This document shows positions 36,043 to 43,312 of a stretch of DNA of 64,000 nucleotides, one piece after another; the stretch's first letter is position 1; each line of letters starts with the position of its first letter. Made by a program: the position numbers and the translations under genes. Under the pieces are notes generated by a model. The model was not told where the DNA came from and searched no databases. It saw only the letters and a program-made list of their open reading frames with translations. Source of the DNA: Nocardiopsis algeriensis (lineage in GTDB: Bacteria; Actinomycetota; Actinomycetes; Streptosporangiales; Streptosporangiaceae); assembly GCF_014203695.1 (NCBI RefSeq), contig NZ_JACHJO010000004.1, positions 310,001-374,000 on the forward strand, read 5' to 3'.

Positions 36043-36366
36043 ATGAAGAGCTGGTTCCGCACATATGACGAGGACGAGGGCCTTTGGCGGTACTTCGAGA
36101 CCGATGGTGAGGGCTGGGCGGTTCGCCAGGTCGAGATTCGGGAGGCAGATTCGGTTCCGGTGACGGCTGCTTCTCTGAAAGAGGTTCTGCGTCTGCGTGA
36201 TCACGGTGGTCTGGGCGCGATGAACCGGTACGAGCGCCGATACGGCGTGCTCGCGGAGGGCGGCCTCGACGGTTGGCAGGAACAACCGCAGGCCGACGGG
36301 ATCTCCGCGGAGGAATTCGACCGGCTGTGGGACAGGGCCCGGAGAGCTCTCGGCCCCTCGGACTGA
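36043..36366 (+). CDS. Hypothetical protein (107 aa), accessory-type
   Basis: A soluble 107-residue acidic protein (MKSWFRTYDEDEGLWRYFE start, EEFDRLWDRARRALG end). It has many aromatic residues at the start and a MNRYERRYGVLAEGGLDGW middle. I recall similar short proteins scattered in streptomycetes and relatives, often near mobile or variable DNA, without known function. Its codon use is less C-biased than its neighbours (for example GATGGTGAG, GTTCGCC), which fits recent transfer. It lies 82 bp before the dispersed repeat. Confidence 0.65.
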   Translation: MKSWFRTYDEDEGLWRYFETDGEGWAVRQVEIREADSVPVTAASLKEVLRLRDHGGLGAMNRYERRYGVLAEGGLDGWQEQPQADGISAEEFDRLWDRARRALGPSD

Positions 36367-36447
36367 CGGGCCCGTCCGGTCCTTGCCCGTCGCACGGTCC
36401 GGCCTGCTGCATGGTTCGGCATCCGCAGTGAACCGGGACAAACATCG

Positions 36448-36742
36448 GCATCCCGCCACGTCGTCGACGGCAAGACCCAGCGCAGCGCCCACGCACTCCC
36501 GCACACAGCAGCAAAACTCTAGGGCCCTGTTCCCCCATCTACTCCTCATTCCCCGTGATCTTGCACCTGGAGCCAACTTCGCCCTGTCCGGCTGCTACCT
36601 CGATATCCAGCGAAAGTGACCGCAGATACAAGATCATCGGAAAAATCCACTGGCCGCGGTGGGGTGACTGGGAACCTTCGGCCACGCCTGCGCCTGCACT
36701 CACTCCTGCGTCCACACCCGGGCCTGTTCCCGCTCGGGGCCG
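36448..36742 (+). repeat. ~295-bp dispersed repeat, copy 1
   Basis: This stretch aligns with the minus strand of 63471-63755. Shared blocks include GGCAAGACCCAGCGC, ACTCCTCATT-type sequence, CGTGATCTTGyAyCTGGAGC, AAAGTGACCGCAG and GGGCCTGTTCCCGCTCGGGG. Inside, CGTGATCTTGCACCTG (36554-36569) and CAGATACAAGATCA (36623-36636) form inverted arms. The similarity stops sharply after GGGGCCG. The left part could encode a decayed GKTQR-like transposase fragment, but that is weak. It may be a MITE or an IS remnant. Confidence 0.75.
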
Positions 36743-37052
36743 TCATCATCGAGTGGGGCAGGGGCGGCGCGGACTGCTCATGGTCCAGGCGGGTGAGGAG
36801 GTTGCACAGGGTGCGCGTCCGGGGCTGTGAGGCAAACCCAGACTGACGCGTGGTCATGGTCAGGCCTGCAGACAAAGGGGCACAGCGTGGGAAGGAAATC
36901 GGCAGTCGCGGCTCGGGCAGACCGGCGCACTGCCCCCGGTCACGAGGAACTCGGGAGGGGAGCGATCGACCTGTTCCTGCGCTCGGGCTGAACCACCGGA
37001 GCAAACACGGTCGACTCCCCTGCACATCAATGCAGGTCAGAGAAGCGGAAGG
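36743..37052. other. Intergenic region with a hairpin past the rnpB 3' end
   Basis: No gene seen. CCTGCA (37019-37024) and TGCAGG (37031-37036) form a 6-bp hairpin with a 6-nt loop 17 bp beyond the rnpB 3' end, a likely terminator for that RNA. The rest shows no frame with a ribosome site. Confidence 0.5.
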
Positions 37053-37444
37053 AGGGGAGTCGGCCGATAAGCCGGATTCTGTCGATCCCGTGGGATCGGG
37101 CGGTCATCCATCTGGGATCGCCGTTGCCGACGACCTCGGTGCGGTCTACCCGCGGACTCGGGCGGGCCGCCCTCGAACATCCGCGCAGGAGCCCCGGAGG
37201 GCTCCCTTTTTGACCTTGCTCCGGGTGGGGTTTACCCAGCCGACCGGATCACTCCGGCCGCTGGTGGTCTCTTACACCACCGTTTCACCCTTACCACCGC
37301 AAGCGGTGGCGGTCTGTTTTCTGTGGCACTGTCCCGCGGGTCGCCCCGGGTCGGTGTTACCGACCACCCTGCCCTGTGGAGTCCGGACTTTCCTCGGATC
37401 CGCGCACCCGGCGCGGTCCGCGACCGCCTGGCCGACTCCCCTCG
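37053..37444 (-). ncRNA. rnpB: RNase P RNA, bacterial class A
   Basis: On the minus strand the RNA begins with GGGGAGTCGGCC (P1, 37430-37441) and continues into the diagnostic GAGGAAAGTCCGGACTCC. Later it has the conserved ACAGAAAACAGACCGCC block and GGTAAGGGTGAAACGGTGG, and it ends with GAATCCGGCTTATCGGCC, whose tail pairs with P1 (37054-37065). It is the catalytic subunit that matures tRNA 5' ends. Length about 390 nt fits actinobacterial RNase P RNA. Exact ends are set from the P1 pairing. Confidence 0.96.
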
Positions 37445-37453
37445 CCCCGCAGT

Positions 37454-38095
37454 CTACCGCGCCAGATGCGCGGTGTCGTTGAGGGAGCGCACCACCATCG
37501 GACCGTCCGAGTAGACGTCCACGACGTTGAGGCAGGCGGTGTCCAGGTGCATGCGGTGCAGCGCGGCCATCGGGGCGAGCAGGGCCTGCTGGAGCACCAC
37601 CTTGATGGGCGTCACATGGGAGACCACCAGGACGGTGCGGCCCCGGTGGCGCTCGACCAGCGCGTCGCGGGCCGCAACGACCCGGCGTGCGGCCGCGGCG
37701 AAGCTCTCCCCTCCGGGCGGGGCCAGCTCGGGCTCGTCCAGCCATCTGCCGACCAGGTCGGGGGCCAGCTCGCGGGCCTCGGCGAAGGTCAGCCCCTCCC
37801 ACTCGCCGAAGTCGGTCTCCACGAACCCCTCGTCGATCTCGACCTCGAGCCCCAGGGCCTTCGCGCTGTGGGCGGCGGTGTCCCGGGCCCGCACCAGCGG
37901 AGAGGAGACCACCGCGTCGACGGGCCAGGAGGCCAGGCGGCGGGCGGCCGCCTCGGCCTGCTCCCGGCCCTCGTCGGTGAGCGGGATGTCGCCCCGGCCG
38001 GCGAAGCGGCGCTCCACCGACAAGGGTGTCCGTCCGTGCCGCAGCATCACCAGGCGGGTCGGGGTGGTGTCCACCGGCCCCCATCCGGTACTCAT
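37454..38095 (-). CDS. Histidine phosphatase family protein lacking an RNase H domain
   Basis: A 213-residue phosphatase of the phosphoglycerate mutase/CobC type. It has the catalytic RHG motif (MLRHGRTPLS), GRGDIPLTDEG, a phosphate-binding Arg in SSPLVRARDTA, the Glu in FGEWEGLTFAEA and the second His in VVSHVTPIK. In many actinobacteria this sequence is the C-terminal half of a bifunctional RNase HI/acid phosphatase (Rv2228c-like) encoded after the same zinc-ribbon gene. Here only ~10 residues precede the phosphatase domain, and the ATG overlaps the upstream stop by 4 bp. The RNase H half is therefore gone or never fused. Confidence 0.92.
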   Translation of the reverse strand: MSTGWGPVDTTPTRLVMLRHGRTPLSVERRFAGRGDIPLTDEGREQAEAAARRLASWPVDAVVSSPLVRARDTAAHSAKALGLEVEIDEGFVETDFGEWEGLTFAEARELAPDLVGRWLDEPELAPPGGESFAAAARRVVAARDALVERHRGRTVLVVSHVTPIKVVLQQALLAPMAALHRMHLDTACLNVVDVYSDGPMVVRSLNDTAHLAR

Positions 38096-38853
38096 TGCTC
38101 CGCCTTGGCCGCCAGGCCCGACTCCGCCGTCCGGACCATGATCCGCCGGCAGTTCTCGCAGCGCACGACCTCGTCCTCCGCGGCGGCCCGGACCTCGTTG
38201 AGCTCGACGGTGCTCAGAGCGAGCTTGCAGCCCTCGCAGCGGCCGTAGCGCAGCGGCGCGACGGCCACGCCGTCGTACTGGTCGCGCAGCTTCTCGTAGA
38301 AGGCGAGCAGGCCCTCGGGGATCTCCTGGACCACCCGCTCGCGGTCACGGGTGACGCGCTCGCGGTCCCACTGGATCTCGGCGGCCGCGGTGTCGCGCCG
38401 GGCGACGGCCGCGGTGTGCCCGGACAGCACCTCCTCGCGCTCGGCCTTCAGGCGGGCGAGCTCGGCGGCGGCCTCCTCCGTGTGCTCCATCGCCTCCAGG
38501 ACGGCCTCCTCCAACTCCGCCTGGCGGCGGCCCAGGGAGGCGATCTCCGACTGGAGGCTCTGCAGGTCCTTGGCGCTGGTGATCTGCCCCGACTCCATGC
38601 GCTTGGTGTTGCGGTCGGCGCGGGCGCGTACCTGGTCGACGTCGGCCTCGGCCTTGCGCTGGCGGCGCTCGGCGTCACCGACGCGGGTCTGGGCGGCGAT
38701 CAGCTCGGACTCGAGCCGGTCGAGGCGCTTCTTGAGCTCGGCCGCCTCGGCGGCCTCGGGCAGGGTCCTGGCCTTGTGGCCCAGACGCTGGAGTTCGGTG
38801 TCCAGTCCCTGCAGGTCGAGAAGTCTGGCCTGCGCGGCGGATTCGGCTTTCAC
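38092..38853 (-). CDS. Coiled-coil zinc-ribbon protein (DUF164/CT398-like)
   Basis: A 253-residue protein: a long coiled coil (residues ~10-180, many Glu/Arg/Leu heptads) followed by a C4 zinc ribbon (CEGC and CENC). Homologues sit between Nif3 and the RNase H/phosphatase gene in actinobacteria (Rv2229c) and are thought to bind nucleic acid or scaffold; the function is unproven. GTG 38853 has CAGGAG 9 nt upstream. It is 75 bp after the Nif3-like gene. Confidence 0.9.
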   Translation of the reverse strand: MKAESAAQARLLDLQGLDTELQRLGHKARTLPEAAEAAELKKRLDRLESELIAAQTRVGDAERRQRKAEADVDQVRARADRNTKRMESGQITSAKDLQSLQSEIASLGRRQAELEEAVLEAMEHTEEAAAELARLKAEREEVLSGHTAAVARRDTAAAEIQWDRERVTRDRERVVQEIPEGLLAFYEKLRDQYDGVAVAPLRYGRCEGCKLALSTVELNEVRAAAEDEVVRCENCRRIMVRTAESGLAAKAEQ

Positions 38854-38928
38854 TGTGGCGTCTCCTGGGGTGGCCGGGGAGGCGGTTGCCGCCCGCGCCC
38901 TCGCTCTGTGCAGTTCTGTCGGGAGTCC

Positions 38929-39792
38929 TCAGACGCCGCGGAACGCCTGTGACCAGGCGTCCGTCACCGTCGTGGACACGCGGATCTCCACGTTAGCCCC
39001 ATCCGGGCCGCAGCGCCTCCCGAGTGCGTCGGCCAGATGGGCCGCACCGTCGGCCAGCCAGGGCCACTCACTGGCGAAGTGGGGGGTGTCGACCAGGGCC
39101 GGCCCGCCCAGCTGCTCGACGAACTCCGAGGCGGGGTGGTGGCGCAGGTCGGAGGTGACGAAGGCGTCCACCCCGGCGGCGCGCGCCGCGCCGAGCAGGG
39201 AGTCGCCCGCACCGCCGGACACCGCGACGGTGGTGACCAGGCGGTCCAGGTCCCCGGCCACCCGGATACCGGGCGCGGTCTCGGGCAGGGCCCGGGCGAC
39301 CCGGGCGGCGAAGTCGGCCAGGACCACCGGTTCGGCCAGGGAGCCGATCCGGCCGATGCCGCGCCGTCCCTCGGGATCGGTGGTGTCGGGGTCCAGAGGG
39401 CGCAGCTCCCCGACGAGGCCGACGGCGCGCGCCAGGGCGTCCGAGACCCCGGGCGCGGCCGTGTCGGCGTTGGTGTGCGCCGTGTACAGGGCGATCCCGG
39501 CGCGGATGAGCCGGTGCACGATCCGGCCCTTGGGGGTGTTCGCCGCGACGCTGGTGACCCCTCGCAGCATCAGGGGGTGGTGGGTGACGACGAGGTCCGC
39601 ACCCCAGCTGACGGCCTCGTCGACGACCGCCGCGACCGGGTCGACGGCGAAGAGGATCTTGCCGACGCGCTGCTCGGGATCTCCCGTGACGAGTCCCACG
39701 GCGTCCCATGAGGCCGCCCACTCCGGCGGGTAGACCTCTTCGAAGGCGGCGGTGACGTCGGCCAGTGCGGGAAGCGGGATCTGGGTGCTCAC
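38929..39792 (-). CDS. Nif3-like dinuclear metal-centre protein (YbgI/YqfO family)
   Basis: A 287-residue protein of the Nif3 family, forming hexameric toroids with a two-metal site. Metal ligands lie in VVTHHPLMLRG (His pair), in the Asp of the AHTNAD region, and in the C-terminal VDTPHFASEW and nearby segment. It has been called GTP cyclohydrolase 1 type 2, but the activity is not established. GTG 39792 (STQIPLPALAD) is the start. It heads the Nif3, zinc ribbon, phosphatase operon. Confidence 0.92.
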   Translation of the reverse strand: MSTQIPLPALADVTAAFEEVYPPEWAASWDAVGLVTGDPEQRVGKILFAVDPVAAVVDEAVSWGADLVVTHHPLMLRGVTSVAANTPKGRIVHRLIRAGIALYTAHTNADTAAPGVSDALARAVGLVGELRPLDPDTTDPEGRRGIGRIGSLAEPVVLADFAARVARALPETAPGIRVAGDLDRLVTTVAVSGGAGDSLLGAARAAGVDAFVTSDLRHHPASEFVEQLGGPALVDTPHFASEWPWLADGAAHLADALGRRCGPDGANVEIRVSTTVTDAWSQAFRGV

Positions 39793-39870
39793 ACCCCGAG
39801 CCTAGGACATGTCCGGCCGGCACCCGCCCCGGCACGACCGGTGCCGCGGGCGCTCTAGGCTTGTCCGCCG

Positions 39871-40731
39871 ATGAGTACCACGCAGCAGCGGCCCCCGTCC
39901 CCCGTCGGCGCACACGTGCCCGTCGCGGGAGGCATGGCCGTCAAGGGCCTGGCTTACGCCGAGCGGATCGGCGCCGAGACCGTCCAGGTGTTCGTGTCCA
40001 ACCCGCGCGGCTGGGCGACCAACGGGGGCGACCCCGCCCAGGACGCGCTCATGCGCGCGCGCACCGACCTGCCGGTCTTCGTGCACGCCCCCTACCTGAT
40101 CAACCTGGGCACACCCGGCGAGGAGACCGCGCAGAAGTCGGTGCGCTCGCTGGAGCACGCGCTGACGCGCGCCGCGCAGATCGGGGCACGCGGTGTGGTC
40201 GTGCACACGGGCTCGGCGGTGGCGGGTACCCGCGAGGAGGGGCTGGCCAGGACCCGTGAGCGGCTGCTGCCGCTGCTGGAGCGCCTGGGCGAATCCGTCC
40301 CACCGGTGCTGCTGGAGCCGATGGCGGGCCAGGGCCAGGTGCTGTGCGCGACCGTGGACGACCTGGTCCCCTTCTTCGAGGCCCTCGATTGGCACCCGCA
40401 CGTGGGCGTGTGCCTGGACACCGCGCACATGTTCGCCGCCGGGCACGACATCTCCACCGCAGAGGGCATGCGCGCCGCGCTGGACCGCTTCGGCGAGGCC
40501 GTGGGCGCCGACCGCCTGCACCTGGTCCACGCCAACGACTCCAAGGCGCCGTGCGGCAGCAACAAGGACCGGCACGAGAACATCGGTGCCGGGCACATCG
40601 GCGCCGCGCCGTTCGGGGAGCTGTTCACCCATCCGGTGAGCGCCGGGGTGCCCCTGGTCCTGGAGACACCGGGCCCCGCCGGCCCGCACGCCGCCGACGT
40701 CGCCACCCTCAAGGGGCTGCGTGGGGCCTGA
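39871..40731 (+). CDS. nfo: Deoxyribonuclease IV (AP endonuclease, Nfo family)
   Basis: A 286-residue TIM-barrel endonuclease that cleaves 5' to abasic sites in base-excision repair. Zinc-ligand motifs are visible: VHAPYLINL (His), LLEPMAGQG (Glu), CLDTAHMFAAGHD (Asp and His), VHANDSKAPCGSNKDRHENI (Asp, His) and the final LETPG (Glu). ATG 39871. It is divergent from the Nif3-like gene by 78 bp and its stop is 3 bp from that of the HTH gene. Confidence 0.95.
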   Translation: MSTTQQRPPSPVGAHVPVAGGMAVKGLAYAERIGAETVQVFVSNPRGWATNGGDPAQDALMRARTDLPVFVHAPYLINLGTPGEETAQKSVRSLEHALTRAAQIGARGVVVHTGSAVAGTREEGLARTRERLLPLLERLGESVPPVLLEPMAGQGQVLCATVDDLVPFFEALDWHPHVGVCLDTAHMFAAGHDISTAEGMRAALDRFGEAVGADRLHLVHANDSKAPCGSNKDRHENIGAGHIGAAPFGELFTHPVSAGVPLVLETPGPAGPHAADVATLKGLRGA

Positions 40732-40734
40732 ACC

Positions 40735-41355
40735 TCAGCCCTCCTTCTCCGGCAGGAGGGGGAAGGCGTTGACCTGGATCTCCACCGCCTCCGTTCCGGG
40801 GCGGCTCTCGGGGCTGCGGTCCCGGAAGCGCGCGGCCCACTCGCCGAGGAAGGAATGGAGCGCCTCGGAGAACTCGGCGGTCTCCTCCGGGGTGAGGCGG
40901 AGGTGGACGTTGGTCTCGAAGGCGGAGCTCTTCCAGTGCCGCACGTCGGGGTCGCGGTCCGCGTCCCGCAGCCGCTCGATCCACCGAGTCAGGCGCTCCT
41001 GGCGCTCCCGGTAGAACCTCTGCAGGACGATCTCGGCTGCGGTCCGTGTGGCAGGATCGCGCAGGTAGTCGTTCCCGGCCATGCTCCACCCGCCCGGGCG
41101 GATCCGCCACCAGCGCTCTCGGCCGCCGGTGTGCCCGGGGTCGTCCTCGACGAATCCGAAACGGGAGAGCTGGCGCAGGTGGTAGCTGGTGGCGCCGCTG
41201 CTCTCCCCCAGCCTGCGTCCCAGAAGGGTCGCGGTGGCGGGCCCGTTCGTGGTCAGTTCGTCCAGGAGGCGCCCGCGCAAGGGGTGGGCGAGGCCGCGCA
41301 GGGCCTCGGGGCCCACCTCCATGGGCCGGGGCGTGCCGGGGGTGTTGTCGCTCAT
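40735..41355 (-). CDS. ArsR-like winged-helix transcriptional regulator
   Basis: A 206-residue repressor-type protein. An ArsR/HTH_20 winged helix occupies residues ~15-90 (LAHPLRGRLLDEL, SSGATSYHLRQLSRFGFVE), and a helical C-terminal region ending in a short beta part (AVEIQVNAFPLLPE) may bind ligand. The start overlaps the MFS gene's stop (ATGA), so it is co-transcribed with the transporter. Two GCAAA-N6-CTTTGC-like palindromes upstream of the MFS gene are its probable operators. Confidence 0.9.
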   Translation of the reverse strand: MSDNTPGTPRPMEVGPEALRGLAHPLRGRLLDELTTNGPATATLLGRRLGESSGATSYHLRQLSRFGFVEDDPGHTGGRERWWRIRPGGWSMAGNDYLRDPATRTAAEIVLQRFYRERQERLTRWIERLRDADRDPDVRHWKSSAFETNVHLRLTPEETAEFSEALHSFLGEWAARFRDRSPESRPGTEAVEIQVNAFPLLPEKEG

Positions 41356-42626
41356 GGGCTCACGTTAGCGGTGGCCCCGTCGCACAGGCGGGACACCTCG
41401 GCCAGGCTGCGGAGGAAGCACAGGGTACCGAGCAGCATGACCAGGCCTCCGGCCACGTAGGGCAGAGCGAGGTCGATCCGCCCGAGCAGGCCGCCGGCCA
41501 GGGCGCCGAGGGGGGTCAGCCCCCAGCCCACGAGGCGGAAGACCGCCGAGGCCCGTCCGCGCAGGTGCTCGGGCACGACGTGTTGCAGGAAGGGCGCGGC
41601 GGCGATGTTGGTGGCGGTCATACACACCCCCAGCAGTGTCAGGCCCGCCGCCGCGGTCCAGGGCGAGCTGGACAGCCCCACCAGGGCGATGGCCAGTCCC
41701 AGGCCCAGGTCTCCGCCGATGAGGACCGTGCGGCGGCCCAGTCGGGTGACCAGGAGCGTGCTGAGGGCCGCCCCGGCGATACCGCCCAGGGCGATCGAGG
41801 ACATGTAGAGGCCGTAGAGCGCGTCGGGCACGCCCAGGACCTGGCCGGCGTGGAGCACCGCCACCGAGGTGCCCATGTGCGCGCCGACCATGATCGCTGC
41901 GTTGTTGACGGCCAGGTTGCGTGCGAGGCGGTTGCCGAGGACGTAGGCGAACCCCGCCCGCAGCGAGGCGCCCAAGCTCTCGGCGGACTCCTCCTTCCGT
42001 GCGGGGACGGTCACGGCCCGGCGGGTGCGGCGCGCCAGCACGGCGACGACGGCCACCAGTACGGCACACAGGGCGTAGGACAGGGCGGCGCCGGCCACCG
42101 GCAGGAGGGCGGCCACGGTGAAGAGCACCCCGGTCACAGGGGCCGCAACGCAGTCCTGGGCCACCAGACGCGCACCCTCGGTGCGGCTGTTGGCCCGGTC
42201 CAGCAGGCGGGCGGGGACCAGGTCGGCCACCGAGATGCGGTGGGCCGGGTCGGTGACCGTCTCACAGCAGATCACGGTGAACAGGACCGCGTACAGCAGC
42301 CACAGCGAGGCACCGCCGGAGACGATGGACAGCGCCAGCAGGGCCACCGCGGCGGAGGCGATGCCGTTGGACCAGAGCAGGGCCCGCAGGCGGTCCACCC
42401 GGTCGACCAGGACTCCGGCGAAGGGGCTGATCAGCAGCCACGGCAGGAAACGCACGACCGTCAGGCCCGCCACGGCCAAGGGGTCGTGGGTGAGTGTGGT
42501 GGCGATCAACGGCAGGGCCACGAAGAGCATGCCGTCGGCAAGGTTGGTGAGCGTTCCGGCGGCCCACAAGCGGTGAAAGGCGCCGCCGAGGTGCTCGGAG
42601 CGAAGATCGGGGGGTGCGGTGTTCAC
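41352..42626 (-). CDS. MFS efflux transporter (MefA/enterobactin-exporter-like)
   Basis: A 424-residue 12-helix major facilitator protein. The motif FAGVLVDRVDRLRALLWSN after the second helix is the A-motif region; the second half repeats the fold (LGRRTVLIGGDLGLGL). It resembles drug exporters of the MFS_3 group. GTG 42626 follows AGAGGAGACC; the longer frame upstream crosses the operators and is not coding. First gene of the two-gene operon with its own regulator. Confidence 0.9.
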   Translation of the reverse strand: MNTAPPDLRSEHLGGAFHRLWAAGTLTNLADGMLFVALPLIATTLTHDPLAVAGLTVVRFLPWLLISPFAGVLVDRVDRLRALLWSNGIASAAVALLALSIVSGGASLWLLYAVLFTVICCETVTDPAHRISVADLVPARLLDRANSRTEGARLVAQDCVAAPVTGVLFTVAALLPVAGAALSYALCAVLVAVVAVLARRTRRAVTVPARKEESAESLGASLRAGFAYVLGNRLARNLAVNNAAIMVGAHMGTSVAVLHAGQVLGVPDALYGLYMSSIALGGIAGAALSTLLVTRLGRRTVLIGGDLGLGLAIALVGLSSSPWTAAAGLTLLGVCMTATNIAAAPFLQHVVPEHLRGRASAVFRLVGWGLTPLGALAGGLLGRIDLALPYVAGGLVMLLGTLCFLRSLAEVSRLCDGATANVSP

Positions 42627-42657
42627 AGGGTCTCCTCTCGATGCCCGCCACACTACC

Positions 42658-42701
42658 GCAAAGAATTCTTTGCAAAGGATGGTGTGCAAAAAAATCTTTG
42701 C
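42658..42701. promoter_or_regulatory. Paired palindromic operators upstream of the MFS-HTH operon
   Basis: GCAAAGAATTCTTTGC (42658-42673) is a perfect 16-bp palindrome, and GCAAAAAAATCTTTGC (42686-42701) is the same site with two changes. Their centres are 28 bp apart. Both are A+T-rich islands in G+C-rich DNA, 32 and 60 bp before the MFS start codon. They fit dimer sites for the co-transcribed winged-helix regulator, giving autorepression. Confidence 0.75.
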
Positions 42702-42832
42702 GACCCCGGCACTCCGGGCGGACCTGCGCCCTTCCCCTTCCCTCCCTTCACTTCGGAAGGGAATGGGTGACAATGGACGCACCCCCTCCCCGCAAGGGGA
42801 GGGACTCGGTCGAGGGAGAGGGGTGTCGGCGG

Positions 42833-43180
42833 ATGGATCCGCTTTCCATGGTCCTGGGCGCGGCGATCGGGTTCGGCGGCTACCTGTTCGGCCGCTTCAC
42901 GAACAGGCGCCAGGCACGGGCGCTGGAGCAGCAGCGCAGACAGACCCAGAACCAGGCGCTCGGCGCCGCCCAGAACCCGCAGCCCCTCTGCGGATGCGGC
43001 CACCACCTGGTCTTCCACGACCAAAGCACCAAGAAGTGCCAGACCCAGGTCGTCATCCCCGGCCGCTGGACCGGCCAGGCGGGGTCCAGCTACCGCCAGT
43101 GCATGTGCCAGGGCTACCGCGGCCCGGTCCCCGTCGACGAGTACTACGCCCCCGACTACCTCGGCGGCACCGACCTCTGA
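42833..43180 (+). CDS. Small cysteine-rich membrane-associated protein
   Basis: A 115-residue protein starting MDPLSMVLGAAIGFGGYLFG, a single membrane segment, followed by a basic Gln/Arg stretch and a C-terminal half with clustered cysteines and histidines (CGCGHHLVFHD, KKCQTQ, QCMCQGY) that could bind a metal. Function unknown. ATG 42833 is preferred; an ATG at 42774 with a better ribosome site would add 20 residues but would translate across an 8-bp GNRA-loop hairpin at 42784-42803. It precedes tex by 132 bp. Confidence 0.72.
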   Translation: MDPLSMVLGAAIGFGGYLFGRFTNRRQARALEQQRRQTQNQALGAAQNPQPLCGCGHHLVFHDQSTKKCQTQVVIPGRWTGQAGSSYRQCMCQGYRGPVPVDEYYAPDYLGGTDL

Positions 43181-43312
43181 CCCGGCCGCAAGGACCCGGC
43201 CCCGCGCCGCCCCCCGACCGCCGCCGCGCGCCCGGCCGTCCGGGATGACAATGTCCCCCGCCGGCATCAGAATGTCCCCGCACCGAACAGCCAGAGAGCG
43301 GACGTTTTACCT

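Noticed and set aside
36460-36530. Transposase fragment (GKTQR-like) in the dispersed repeat
   Set aside because: The similarity to a DGKT-type transposase motif is only five residues, and both copies have stops and no longer frame.
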